Shown: positions 41,924 through 50,959, counted from the stretch's first letter. The stretch: DNA of 64,000 bases from CAVEFW01 sp963643505 (GCA_963643505.1 CAVIKF010000001.1:246297-310296); one strand, 5' to 3'. Notes: generated by a model not told the origin, from the sequence alone. Numbers and translations are program-made.

Positions 41924-42793
41924 ATGAGCATCACGGTCATGGGTTTACCCGTTGTCTGTTCAGCGTTCATCTTGGAGGCAGGACCCCTCGCCAAGGCAAC
42001 GGACACCTTGTTGCGACGCAAACACAAGGCAATGGAACGCTATTGGAACGACATGCTCCATCAGTGTCTTTCCGAAAAGGACCCCTCTCCCGCGACCTCC
42101 CGGTGGCTCAAATCCCAACAAGTCTCCCTCGCTAGCGGAAAGCTTTGCCGCGAGCGCGCCCAAAAGCTCATCGAGTCAAATCTCATCCCTGGTGCGGGAA
42201 GCACTACCCCGCTCACCACTTTGGAAAAGGAGCGCGAGGCCTTTGCATACACCCCTCCTCTCTATCAACGTATCGGATATGCCCTCCTCCCCACCTTGGC
42301 TCCCCTTGTGCTTATCGCAAGCGGCGCATCCCTTGAGGCTGTGGCATTGTCGAGCATTCTCGGTCTTATACTCACGCTTATCCTTATCTGCGACGTTCGT
42401 GCACGCATCATCCCTTACCAGGCCTGTATCGCCTACGGTCTCGCCTCCATTGCGTGGGTTATTGTGACCCAACCGTTTGACGTCGTGTTTTCCTCGTGTT
42501 TGTTGGCCCTCGCAAGCGCCGTTGTGCTCTCCCTTGTCGAGCGCGGAGCACTAGCCCTCACCTCCGTCTCGGCCATAGGGGCAGGAGATAGGCGCCTCAT
42601 CCCCCTCATATGTTTTCAAGTCGGCCTGGCAGGACTCTTCCCTGGGCTTATCGGTCTGTGCCTCGTTGCGGGCATCATGGCATCCATCGCCCTCTTCCAC
42701 GGGGCATCGCGACGGGCCTATCTCCCCTTTGCCCCGGCGCTCGTATCCTTCGCCCTCGTGGGGACCCTTTGGCCCATGCTCCCGTTCGCATAG
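41924..42793 (+). CDS. A24-family prepilin peptidase of the tad locus
   Basis: 289 residues. Aspartic protease that cleaves the Flp prepilin leader (TadV/CpaA type). The two catalytic aspartates are Asp157 (ILICDVRARIIP) and Asp222 (SAIGAGDRRLIP, the GxGD motif). About six membrane helices follow residue 118. The N-terminal ~110 residues are hydrophilic and not part of the A24 core; they lack the CxxC zinc motifs of PilD, so their role is unclear. Start ATG 41924 with AAGGAGG. First gene of the tad operon. The DNA coding its last residues and stop is duplicated downstream. Confidence 0.87.
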   Translation: MSITVMGLPVVCSAFILEAGPLAKATDTLLRRKHKAMERYWNDMLHQCLSEKDPSPATSRWLKSQQVSLASGKLCRERAQKLIESNLIPGAGSTTPLTTLEKEREAFAYTPPLYQRIGYALLPTLAPLVLIASGASLEAVALSSILGLILTLILICDVRARIIPYQACIAYGLASIAWVIVTQPFDVVFSSCLLALASAVVLSLVERGALALTSVSAIGAGDRRLIPLICFQVGLAGLFPGLIGLCLVAGIMASIALFHGASRRAYLPFAPALVSFALVGTLWPMLPFA

Positions 42794-42866
42794 CGGCCAA
42801 ATGGGCGCGCTGCTCCGGCGTGCCCGCCCAGTTTGGCCCATGTTCCCGCTCGCATAGCGGCCAAAT
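42768..42866. repeat. Duplicated 3' end of the prepilin peptidase gene
   Basis: 35-base segment at 42768-42802 recurs at 42832-42866 with two changes. The first copy includes the true stop TAG; the second reads Trp-Pro-Met-Phe-Pro-Leu-Ala-stop against Trp-Pro-Met-Leu-Pro-Phe-Ala-stop. Offset 64 bases. Confidence 0.88.
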
Positions 42867-42955
42867 CGGTATTACGCCCGTTAGGGCTGATACATAGAAA
42901 GCCCCCCAGGGGCACCAATGCAACGGACGCTCACACGTCCAAGAAAGGAAGAACC

Positions 42956-43159
42956 ATGGAAAAGACCCTCGCATTGCGCTATGAGGACGACTTCGAGAAC
43001 GGCGCTGAAACCGTTGAGATCGTGTTCGGCATCGTCTTGGCGGTCGGTCTCGGCGCCGCCCTCATCGCATTCCAAGGCGTGATCTTGGAAGCTTTGGAGG
43101 TTGCCAAAGATACCGTCTCGAATACCTTTGGCAAGCTCGCTAGCGGCACCGTGGGCTAG
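42956..43159 (+). CDS. flp: Flp/Fap-type pilin
   Basis: 67-residue type IVb prepilin. Leader of ~19 residues ending in ENG, cleavage before Ala in G/AETVEIVFGIVLAVG, and Glu at mature position 5. A single hydrophobic helix (IVFGIVLAVGLGAALIAF) drives pilus assembly; a short C-terminal helix follows. Start ATG 42956 with AAAGGAAG. Major subunit of the Tad pilus, encoded between its peptidase and the minor pilins. Confidence 0.88.
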   Translation: MEKTLALRYEDDFENGAETVEIVFGIVLAVGLGAALIAFQGVILEALEVAKDTVSNTFGKLASGTVG

Positions 43160-43208
43160 CAGGAAAGGCAAACCTCAAACGATTTTGCCGGGGGTGATTG
43201 GTCGAATC

Positions 43209-43238
43209 GCCGCAGCCTGTGTGAGAGCGGGCTGCGGC
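43209..43238 (+). promoter_or_regulatory. Stem-loop between flp and tadE
   Basis: Perfect 9-base stem GCCGCAGCC / GGCTGCGGC with a 12-base loop and no T-run. It may protect the abundant pilin mRNA or partly stop transcription, lowering expression of the downstream assembly genes. Small direct repeats (CTGCGGCAAC twice; ACTAAACGCCACG twice) follow up to 43290. Confidence 0.6.
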
Positions 43239-43307
43239 AACCCCGTCTGCGGCAACACTAAACGCCACGCCCCCAACTAAACGCCACGACCCTCGACGAG
43301 GTTTCCC

Positions 43308-43808
43308 ATGGACATCTCCCTTCTCCCGCCCCACAACGAACATGGGTCTGCGGCCCTAGAGCTTGCCATGGCTGCACCGCTGCTCGTCCTCATGATGGCA
43401 TTTTGCCTCGATCTCGGCACGTATCTCCAAGCCATGACGACCTCGAGTTCAGCGGCGAGTGCAGCCGCGCGCTATCTCATGAACCACCCCAAGGACACGG
43501 ATGACCCGGGCACCGTCCGGACCTATCTCGACGAGTGTTTTCCTGAGCTGGGTTTTGACACGGGAGAAGCACGGGTAGAGGTCCTCGTCAGCGATAACGA
43601 GTCGCAATCTTATTCGTATCGCCTGTATGACGGCGACACACTCGTGGAGTTTCCCGCAACAGACGAACACGAACACTTCCGCGTCACCGTTGCAATCACG
43701 ACAACGTGGCCCGCAACGCTTCCCTTCCTTTCCGATGAGAACGGGACCTTCACCACCGAGGTGACGCGAGAAGGCGACGCAGACAGAACGGACGGGACAT
43801 CATGGTAG
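43308..43808 (+). CDS. TadE-like minor pilin
   Basis: 166 residues. An N-terminal pseudopilin-type region with HGSAALELAMAAPLLVLMMAF: Gly, then Ser-Ala-Ala-Leu-Glu with Glu at position +5, then a hydrophobic helix. The rest is a soluble extracytoplasmic domain. Start ATG 43308 with GAGG upstream; its 3' end overlaps the next gene by 7 bases. Confidence 0.82.
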   Translation: MDISLLPPHNEHGSAALELAMAAPLLVLMMAFCLDLGTYLQAMTTSSSAASAAARYLMNHPKDTDDPGTVRTYLDECFPELGFDTGEARVEVLVSDNESQSYSYRLYDGDTLVEFPATDEHEHFRVTVAITTTWPATLPFLSDENGTFTTEVTREGDADRTDGTSW

Positions 43809-44317
43809 GAAAGACATGGACAAGAACGGAAAAAGACGAGCAGGGTTCCGAGGTCCTCCAACTCGCATTGGCGCTCCCCGTCCTTCTCCTGTTGTTCGGC
43901 ATAACCGCACAGGCCGGTATATGGATATTCAGCGCCATCCAACTTGCCGGTGCGGCGGAGTCGGTCGCATACGATGCCGATCTTGGCAAGATTATCCGCT
44001 ACCAGGAATCCAACGATGAAGGCGCCTCTTCCTACCTTGCTCAGGAGATCGCATCGCGCATGGTGGGAACGGACGCGAGCCGCCTTGCAGTCACCGATAT
44101 CACGACCACAGCGAGTTCCTCCTCGCAAAGCGCGCCTATCGACAAGACCACGACAAACGGCGTCGTCACCCGCCTCACGCGGACCGAGACGACCGGCACC
44201 CTCACGTTCACGGTCAGCTATCGTTGCCCTACGCTTGTCGCCATCGGGGAACCCCTCACAATCGAGGGGCGATGGGTGCGAGACCGTCTCGTCAACCGCA
44301 AGGCGGAGGTGGAGTGA
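43802..44317 (+). CDS. TadE/TadF-like minor pilin
   Basis: 171 residues. N-terminal EQGSEVLQLALALPVLLLLFG shows the pseudopilin cleavage region with a Glu at +2/+3 and a hydrophobic helix. The remainder is Ser/Thr-rich and exported. Overlaps the previous gene by 7 bases and is followed by an ATG one base past its TGA. Probably a paralogue of the preceding TadE. Confidence 0.8.
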   Translation: MVGKTWTRTEKDEQGSEVLQLALALPVLLLLFGITAQAGIWIFSAIQLAGAAESVAYDADLGKIIRYQESNDEGASSYLAQEIASRMVGTDASRLAVTDITTTASSSSQSAPIDKTTTNGVVTRLTRTETTGTLTFTVSYRCPTLVAIGEPLTIEGRWVRDRLVNRKAEVE

Positions 44318-44318
44318 C

Positions 44319-44912
44319 ATGGCGAGGTACACACCTCGAAAAGACGCGGGAAACATCACCGTCACCTGCGCCTTTATCGTCATACCGCTCTCCTTGTTGC
44401 TTGTCGGCGCAATGTGTTGCTCGATACTTTTCACCCGATGGAGCATGCTCTCCTCACAACTAGCCACTGCGCGTGAGACCACTACGACCTCCGGATTCCA
44501 GATGATGCTCAAAAGCAGCGAAGAGCCTGGGCGCCTCTTGGCCTGGAAACTTGCCGGCGAGCTGCGAAGGGCCGGGGTTGACGATGAGCTCGTGGTCTGG
44601 TTTGCCGAGTCCCAAGACACGACGTTGGGAGATGGTACGAGGGCATTGGCGTATTACGCGATTCTCACGGAGACCTACGGCGAGAACACGCTGCTCGGCC
44701 CCTTGAACATCCCCTGCTCCATCACCGCCTCCATCATCGCGTATGCGACCGAGCGCGTCTACCGACCGAGCAGCAGCACTTCAGTCCAGATGTATCGTTT
44801 CGCCCACGGATCGACCACGGGCACCACCGCCACGCTCGCGCCCACAAGCCAACTTCCGCAACCACTCATCGATGCGCTCGCGGAATCAGAGTCGCTTGCC
44901 CGTTCCCGTTAA
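44319..44912 (+). CDS. TadG-like pilus-associated membrane protein
   Basis: 197 residues. One N-terminal membrane segment (CAFIVIPLSLLLVGAMCCSIL) preceded by AGNITV, as in TadG/TadE-like proteins, then a ~160-residue soluble domain. Start ATG 44319 directly after the preceding TGA. Assigned by position and topology; sequence similarity to TadG is weak. Confidence 0.65.
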   Translation: MARYTPRKDAGNITVTCAFIVIPLSLLLVGAMCCSILFTRWSMLSSQLATARETTTTSGFQMMLKSSEEPGRLLAWKLAGELRRAGVDDELVVWFAESQDTTLGDGTRALAYYAILTETYGENTLLGPLNIPCSITASIIAYATERVYRPSSSTSVQMYRFAHGSTTGTTATLAPTSQLPQPLIDALAESESLARSR

Positions 44913-44936
44913 CCCCTACTGAAAGGACCCCCTCTC

Positions 44937-45713
44937 GTGCCCACATCCCCTCTCAAAACCATCAGCCAGACCTTGGGCAAGCGTTTTCCCAAGTCGAAAC
45001 CGCCCTCTCACGGCGTCTCCCGCGAACGTCCCATGTCCCCAGGGCCAACCGAGGCAGCAACACGTCTCGAAAGGCTTTCCCGCGGTGTCCTCGTCAGCAC
45101 GGTGGTCGCAGTGGGATCGGTCGGTTTCGGAATCGTCAGCGGCGTTTCCGCGCAAACCCAGATCGACAAGGTGACGGGAAACATGTTGCCTGTCGTCGTG
45201 ACCGCGAAGACCATAGAGGCAGGCACCCTCATCGACGAGGGCGATGTGAGCGTCGTTGAGATCCCAGGTGCCTATCTTTGTGGTGACGTGTACACCGAGA
45301 CCTCCTCCTTCGTCGGAAAAACAGCAAGCGTCACCATCCCCGTCAATACGCAGATGAGCGTCAACCTCGTTGCCGACCTCGGAAACACCTCTTCCCTCGC
45401 TGCCCGCATCCCCGCAGGACAACGTGCGGTCACCGTCAATGTAACGTCAAGCTCAGGCCTGTCGTCGTTGCTTCGTTGCGGGGACAGCGTCCAGGTATAC
45501 GCCACGACGCGGGATGGGGCTCTCTACAACATTGCCTCCTCTGTGCCCGTATTAGCACTCGACGGGGCACTTTCAGGTCCTGCGTCGGGCGTGTCCTATT
45601 CGACGGTCACGCTCCAAGTCGGCGACGGAGAGGCACAAGCGATCATCGCCGCAGAGCAGGACGGTTCGATCCAGCTCGTCCTCAATCCCTTGGCAGAAAG
45701 AAGATCGGAGTAA
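44937..45713 (+). CDS. cpaB: Pilus assembly protein CpaB/RcpC
   Basis: 258 residues. Membrane anchor at 50-70 (VLVSTVVAVGSVGFGIVSG) and a SAF domain at ~85-140 (VVVTAKTIEAGTLIDEGDVSVVEIPG, SVTIPVNTQMSVNLV), followed by RAVTVNVTSSSG and GDSVQVYATT. In diderms CpaB gates the secretin; in monoderms it probably contacts wall polymers. Start GTG 44937 with AAAGGA 9 bases upstream. Followed by the ATPase gene after 2 bases. Confidence 0.87.
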   Translation: MPTSPLKTISQTLGKRFPKSKPPSHGVSRERPMSPGPTEAATRLERLSRGVLVSTVVAVGSVGFGIVSGVSAQTQIDKVTGNMLPVVVTAKTIEAGTLIDEGDVSVVEIPGAYLCGDVYTETSSFVGKTASVTIPVNTQMSVNLVADLGNTSSLAARIPAGQRAVTVNVTSSSGLSSLLRCGDSVQVYATTRDGALYNIASSVPVLALDGALSGPASGVSYSTVTLQVGDGEAQAIIAAEQDGSIQLVLNPLAERRSE

Positions 45714-45715
45714 CC

Positions 45716-47020
45716 ATGGATAAGACGACGAGGCGGCGCATCCGCGAGTCGATGCAAACCCTTTTGGCAGATCGGATTGCCGACCTTCCCGAGCACGCAG
45801 AAGACGACGTTGTACGCGCCCTCATCGTGGACACCGTCTTTTCCGAGGCGCAACGGGACAGCTCCTTGGCGCCTGGAGAGATCGAAGGCCTTGCCACCGA
45901 GATGGTCAACGAGTTTCTCTACCTGGGCCCCCTCCAACCCCTCATGTCCGACCCCGACATCACCGAGATCATGGTGAACGGCGCGGGATTCGACGAGCAC
46001 GGAGTGCTTCGTACCCCCATCACCTGGGTGGAAAAGCACGGTCTCTTGCAACGACGCGATGATGTCACATGGGATGATGAGGCGCACGTGCAACGCATCA
46101 TGAATCGAATCCTTGCACGCCAAGGACGACGCATTGACGAGGGCAACCCCATAGAGGACGGCTCATTGCTTGACGGATCCCGCTTCAACGGCACGCTCTA
46201 CCCGGTCGCGGTCGACGGATCGACGTTCAATATCAGACGATTCAGAAAGGACCAAGTCAACGCATCCCAATACCTGGCGTTCGGCACCGCATCCCTCAAA
46301 GAGATGACATTTCTCGCGACGTTGACCGCAGCCAAGGGAACCATCTTGATCTCGGGCGGTACCGGCTCGGGGAAGACGACCTTGCTCAACATTCTCGCAT
46401 CCTTCATCCCCGAGGGAGAGCGCATCATAACCATCGAAGACACCTGCGAGTTGCTGGTGCACAAAACCCACAGCCATGTCGTCCGTTTGGAAGGCCGCAA
46501 GGCGAACGCGGAAGGAGCAGGAGAGGTCACCCTCGAGGACCACCTCAAGTCGGCCTTGAGAAAAAGACCCGACCGCATCATCGTGGGCGAATGCCGCGGA
46601 TCGGAAGCATATACGATGCTCGAGGCCATGAACACAGGCCACGAGGGCTCCATGACGACGATCCATGCAAACGACCCGGTGTCGGCGCTGCGTCGCCTCG
46701 TCACCCTCGTAAAGCAAGGTGATCCCACCCTCTCAGAGGACATCATCAAAGAAAAGATCGCGAGCGCCCTGGACTGCATCGTCCAGATTCGCCGCCTCCC
46801 CAACGGGTCTCGCGTCATCACCCATATCGAGGCCATCGGCGGCTACGTCGACGGCGCCATCCAACACGATACGTTGTTCCTCTACCATCTCGACCAAGAC
46901 GACGGTGCGCAAAAGGGGCGACATATCCCGCTCGGTTTCCAACCATCCACGTTGCGGGAGAAAATCACCCAGGCTGGATACGAGTACGATCCCGCATGGT
47001 TTTTCGAGGAACCCCGATGA
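45716..47020 (+). CDS. tadA: Pilus assembly ATPase TadA/CpaF
   Basis: 434 residues. Type II/IV secretion ATPase powering pilus extension and retraction. Walker A GGTGSGKT (214-221), Walker B region RPDRIIVGE (284-292), Asp box EDTCEL and His box MTTIHAND. N-terminal domain with MSDPDITEIMVNG. Closest in pattern to CpaF/TadA, not PilT. Its TGA overlaps the tadB ATG (ATGA). Confidence 0.95.
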   Translation: MDKTTRRRIRESMQTLLADRIADLPEHAEDDVVRALIVDTVFSEAQRDSSLAPGEIEGLATEMVNEFLYLGPLQPLMSDPDITEIMVNGAGFDEHGVLRTPITWVEKHGLLQRRDDVTWDDEAHVQRIMNRILARQGRRIDEGNPIEDGSLLDGSRFNGTLYPVAVDGSTFNIRRFRKDQVNASQYLAFGTASLKEMTFLATLTAAKGTILISGGTGSGKTTLLNILASFIPEGERIITIEDTCELLVHKTHSHVVRLEGRKANAEGAGEVTLEDHLKSALRKRPDRIIVGECRGSEAYTMLEAMNTGHEGSMTTIHANDPVSALRRLVTLVKQGDPTLSEDIIKEKIASALDCIVQIRRLPNGSRVITHIEAIGGYVDGAIQHDTLFLYHLDQDDGAQKGRHIPLGFQPSTLREKITQAGYEYDPAWFFEEPR

Positions 47021-47970
47021 GCGCCACCTTTTCCTACCTTGCCCGATATCCGCTTGTCCTGGGATTGCTCGTGATGGTGTGCGCCACCCTTGCTTGGCAG
47101 ATAATCCTGTTGGCGAGGGCACGTGCGGCGACAAGGTCCCAAGGGATCCCGGCGTTCAGGGCACGAACCGATACGGACAACGAAGCCTTAAAGAGACCCC
47201 ACTCCCGCAAGGTCATCTCACAGGGCTCCGGCAAGACCGCCAGGGCACTCAACGACGCGGGACTGTCCTTGAGCGTCGCGGCATGGACGACGATACGCGC
47301 AGGAGGGGCACTCGCCGTCCTTCTCACCTGCCTTGTCCTCAACGCCCCCCTTGCCGGCATGGCGTTGGCAATCGCGTTGATCGCAGGTACCCGCTTTTGG
47401 CTTTCGGGACGGTGCCGCAAACGATCAGCCGAGCTCGAGGCGCAAGTGCTCCAACTCCAGATGCAGATGGCGGAGAACAGCCGCGCAGGCCTCTCCGTCG
47501 AGAAATCCCTCAAGACGTGCCTTGAGCACGCCGACCAACCCATCAAGGACCATCTCGAACGTCTCGTCAATGAGCTTACCTACTCCAACCGCACCCTCTC
47601 GGAGGCATTCGCCTCCTTTGCGCAACGCACCAACTCGAAAGATGTCGCAATCCTGTCTAGCATCATAGCCGTACAACAGGAAACGGGCGCAAACCTTGCC
47701 GACACCCTCGATTTCCTTTGCGAGACCATCGAGGAGAAACAACGAATGCGCCTGACTTTGCGAAGCCGCATCGCCGAAATGAGCCTCACCAAGGCGATGG
47801 TTGCATTGGCCCCCCTTATCATCGTGGGCCTGTGCTGCCTGTTAATCGAGGGGGTCACGGCGTTCTATGTCGAAAACCCCCTCGGGTGGCTCTTGCTGGG
47901 CGTGTGCGGAGGAATCGACCTATTAGGCGTCGCAATCTTGGGCAAGATGTCCGACATCCCCATCGACTAG
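47017..47970 (+). CDS. tadB: Tad platform protein TadB
   Basis: 317 residues. GspF-like inner-membrane platform with an N-terminal helix, a pair of helices near 95-130, a central cytoplasmic domain (LQLQMQMAENSRAGLSVEKSL, AILSSIIAVQQETGANLADTLD) and two C-terminal helices. Start ATG 47017 overlapping the ATPase stop by 4 bases. Confidence 0.9.
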   Translation: MSATFSYLARYPLVLGLLVMVCATLAWQIILLARARAATRSQGIPAFRARTDTDNEALKRPHSRKVISQGSGKTARALNDAGLSLSVAAWTTIRAGGALAVLLTCLVLNAPLAGMALAIALIAGTRFWLSGRCRKRSAELEAQVLQLQMQMAENSRAGLSVEKSLKTCLEHADQPIKDHLERLVNELTYSNRTLSEAFASFAQRTNSKDVAILSSIIAVQQETGANLADTLDFLCETIEEKQRMRLTLRSRIAEMSLTKAMVALAPLIIVGLCCLLIEGVTAFYVENPLGWLLLGVCGGIDLLGVAILGKMSDIPID

Positions 47971-47981
47971 AAGGAAGACCC

Positions 47982-48872
47982 ATGAACGCAATCCTGGTCC
48001 TTATTGTCCTCATACCCGCCCTTGTCGCAGGGTTTGGTGCGCGCTATCTCGTCATGCGACACTACGACCCAACCCCCTCCACTCCGACATTCCCACAACC
48101 AAGGGGTGCAACAGAGAAGCGAAAGGGTTCCCTGATCGAAGCCCTTCGCAAGGCGGGAGCCCTAGCTCAACCCGAAATCAGCGAAGAGTCCAAGGTACGT
48201 CTCGAGCTGTTGCGTGCCGGTGTTCGCCTCGACCCCCTCACGTGGCGCGGCATCCAACTCACCTCACTTCTTTGCGCTGTCGTCTTGGGTGCCGCTATAC
48301 TCCTTTTCTCCCATCTTGAAACGGTGCATGCCCTTGGATGCGCCGCATTGTGTCTCGGCATCGCATGCGGTGCCCCGAAACTCTATCTCTCCTGCCGCAG
48401 GCGCTCGTACAAATCCCTTATCGGCTCATCTCTTCCCTGCGCCCTTGAGTTGCTCAACACCTCCATGCGCGCCGGATACTCCATCGAGCGGGGAATCCGT
48501 CTCGTCGCCAATTCGACTACCGGTCCCCTGTCCCAAGAATTCCACAGAGTAGATCAAGAAGTAAACCTTTTGGGCATGCCGTTGGACACGTCGTTGCTCC
48601 GCATGAAGGCACGATGCGACACACCCAGCGTCTCCTCCTTCGTCAATGCGGTGGTCCAAGCCCACCACCAGGGCACCTCCATGGGTCGCGCTCTCAACTC
48701 CCAAGCCAGGGCTGCCCGTTCCCGACACTATGCCGACCTGCTCGTCCTGATCAACCAGTTGCCCAACAAGATGGTCCCCGTCATCTTCGTCTTCTTCTTC
48801 CCCATCATCATCGTGCTCGCTGTCGCCCCGGTGGTCTACAACGCGGCCGTCCTTCTTACGAAAATGATGTAA
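47982..48872 (+). CDS. tadC: Tad platform protein TadC
   Basis: 296 residues; second GspF-like platform subunit. LPCALELLNTSMRAGYSIERGI, AVVQAHHQGTSMGRAL and the C-terminal VPVIFVFFFPIIIVLAVAPVV are typical. Ribosome site AAGGAAG before ATG 47982; 11 bases after tadB. Confidence 0.9.
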   Translation: MNAILVLIVLIPALVAGFGARYLVMRHYDPTPSTPTFPQPRGATEKRKGSLIEALRKAGALAQPEISEESKVRLELLRAGVRLDPLTWRGIQLTSLLCAVVLGAAILLFSHLETVHALGCAALCLGIACGAPKLYLSCRRRSYKSLIGSSLPCALELLNTSMRAGYSIERGIRLVANSTTGPLSQEFHRVDQEVNLLGMPLDTSLLRMKARCDTPSVSSFVNAVVQAHHQGTSMGRALNSQARAARSRHYADLLVLINQLPNKMVPVIFVFFFPIIIVLAVAPVVYNAAVLLTKMM

Positions 48873-48883
48873 AGGAGCCTCCT

Positions 48884-50959
48884 ATGAACCTCTACCCGCC
48901 CCAAAAAGAGTCCCCTCAACCCCAAGATGGAACCAAACCACGTTGTATCAACCGGCGCCATGCCCTCATAGCCACAGCCTCAATACTTGGGGCGGTGGCT
49001 GTCGGAGGGGTCGCTTGGGGCGCCACCCAATACGCACACAGCTCCTCCAAAAACGCTTGGAAAAAGCCCCATATCAACATCCTTGAGGACGGGGCAAACC
49101 TGCTCAAGCCTGGAGACCGACCCCACAAGGACATGGTTGCCACCTGCACCGCCGTGAACACGTCCTATACCCTCGGAAGGTCGCGCTCCTATTGGGGTTC
49201 GGACGTGGGTCTTGACTATCTCAACGACGACCAGCGCGATTGGCCCTTGCGCTCCCATGCGTTCGGAAACAACACGTTTTCCCGCGTTGAAGCTGGCTCC
49301 AATGCCTGGACCGATCGATGGCTGGACCCCATCACCGACGCGATACTTGCCAACAACTCAAGCGGATGTGGTCGCAGCGGTTACGGCGCCCACCACCTCG
49401 TGTCGTTCGCCATTTGGGATACCTCCGCCTTCGGCGGAATCATCCCCACCTCCATAGGAGCTTGGAGCCTCCACAATGTCTCGGGCCTCACCTGGGGAAC
49501 GTACGGCCAGTACATGAGCGCAACCTACGCAGGCGGCGTCACACCCCCCGACTCGGCTTGCGTATTCGAGGGCGCATCCGCCTTCGCGCGCATCACATGC
49601 TTTTCGGTGGAGCCCGAACTCCATGAGTCCGACTACCGTCTCAACTACTGCCTCTATTGCTTTTTGAACTTCACGGATATTGGGGTGAGCGTCGGCCGGG
49701 GGTTCGACAACTACGCAGGCCTCGCCTTCGCATGGGCCACCGCCGCCGGTATCAGTTGCACCCTGACCCAATCCGGCCTCGGCAAGGTGGCCTCCATCCT
49801 CTTAGACAATCTCAACCGAGGGTTTGCCAACCTCACCATCCCCGCAGCAAAAATGCATTCTCTTGCCGGCCTTGTGGAGGCAAAAATGAAAACCGTCCCC
49901 GCGGCAGTCGTGGAAGCGTTGGATGACTTTGCCTGGGAAGAGTCGTACAAGTCGCTCGCCGCGACTGCAATCACCCTCGTCAATGTCCTGTTGCAACGAG
50001 ACCCGACGGTCGAGGAGCGGACGCGCATCGCGGCAAGGATCCGCTTGAAGGGGTGTGGCGCCACTGCCCGGGAGATCCTCGAGGAGGAGGCAGCCGCAGG
50101 GGCGTTGCCCTATCCCCTCAAATACGGCACCTACTCTTGCTCCATCGGTGAGGCAGATGTGGCCGGAGATGTCCACACCATCGAGCTCGACCAAACAGGA
50201 GAGGGAAAAACCGGGCGCGTCTACACCTATGGCACCTATTCCGCAACGCTGTCCTCCGAGGCACGCGGGTGGACTATAGCGGGAGGGCGCGAGGCGAGCG
50301 TCACGATTCCCGTCAACGGCGCGGCATTGTGGTTTCCTGTCAGGTTCGAGGCAAAACCCGCGGCCTATCCCGATATCCTCGAAGTCGAGTTCACCGTCAC
50401 CTACAAGCGCGACGCGCGTGCCGCCGCCCGCCTTGGGCTTGAGTCCGTATGCCATACCGAGACCGCCCGCGCCAACGCGGCATTTGTGCCCTCCGATCAG
50501 GCCGACGCAGCGGGCAAGCGCCCCGGATGCGTTGCTTGGCAGGGGTGGTTCATCGACGAGGAATGCACTGAGCGCTACACACAACGCGCCCTCACCGGGG
50601 ACCTCGTGCTCTACTGCCTCAACACGGTGGCGACCTCTTGGGACCTCACCGACAATGCGCGCTCCCTCGAAAAACGCTATGAGGGGGCAACCTACGCCGA
50701 CGAGGCCCTTGCGCGCAAGGCATCACCTACAGAACTCCTCCCCTCGCCCGAAGAGCAGCTTTGGGGGTCAACCTATAAACCTCCATCCCTCCCCACCCTA
50801 TGGTGGCAAGCAGCGTCGACACTCCGATCAAGTCCTGGAGTCCCCTATCGTGATGCAGAAGCGAACACCCCCTTCGAGAGCGAGGTAACCCTTCTGCGGT
50901 CAACCACCTTTTATGCCAATTGGGACACGCCGTCCCTTGACGGGGTGAGCGTCTCATGA
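48884..50959 (+). CDS. Tat-type exported protein of unknown function at the end of the tad operon
   Basis: 691 residues. The N-terminus has a twin-arginine-like signal: NRRHALIATASILGAVAVGG (Arg24-Arg25), h-region, then a Trp/Ala-rich region. The mature part is unlike any family I recognise. Residues ~95-330 are Gly/Ser/Trp-rich with several Cys (SGCGRSGYGAH, NYCLYCFLNF). A stretch near 370-405 (VNVLLQRDPTVEERTRIAARI) faintly resembles DUF4214. Two C-terminal segments look like InlB B-repeats (GWFIDEECTERY..LTGDLVLYCLN; LRSTTFYANWD). It follows tadC by 11 bases with AAAGGAG, so it is part of the operon and may be a pilus-associated adhesin or tip protein (inference). Confidence 0.75.
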   Translation: MNLYPPQKESPQPQDGTKPRCINRRHALIATASILGAVAVGGVAWGATQYAHSSSKNAWKKPHINILEDGANLLKPGDRPHKDMVATCTAVNTSYTLGRSRSYWGSDVGLDYLNDDQRDWPLRSHAFGNNTFSRVEAGSNAWTDRWLDPITDAILANNSSGCGRSGYGAHHLVSFAIWDTSAFGGIIPTSIGAWSLHNVSGLTWGTYGQYMSATYAGGVTPPDSACVFEGASAFARITCFSVEPELHESDYRLNYCLYCFLNFTDIGVSVGRGFDNYAGLAFAWATAAGISCTLTQSGLGKVASILLDNLNRGFANLTIPAAKMHSLAGLVEAKMKTVPAAVVEALDDFAWEESYKSLAATAITLVNVLLQRDPTVEERTRIAARIRLKGCGATAREILEEEAAAGALPYPLKYGTYSCSIGEADVAGDVHTIELDQTGEGKTGRVYTYGTYSATLSSEARGWTIAGGREASVTIPVNGAALWFPVRFEAKPAAYPDILEVEFTVTYKRDARAAARLGLESVCHTETARANAAFVPSDQADAAGKRPGCVAWQGWFIDEECTERYTQRALTGDLVLYCLNTVATSWDLTDNARSLEKRYEGATYADEALARKASPTELLPSPEEQLWGSTYKPPSLPTLWWQAASTLRSSPGVPYRDAEANTPFESEVTLLRSTTFYANWDTPSLDGVSVS

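Noticed and set aside
41593..42027. 144-codon minus-strand frame upstream of the tad operon
   Set aside because: No family resemblance, overlaps the prepilin peptidase start and has mixed composition.
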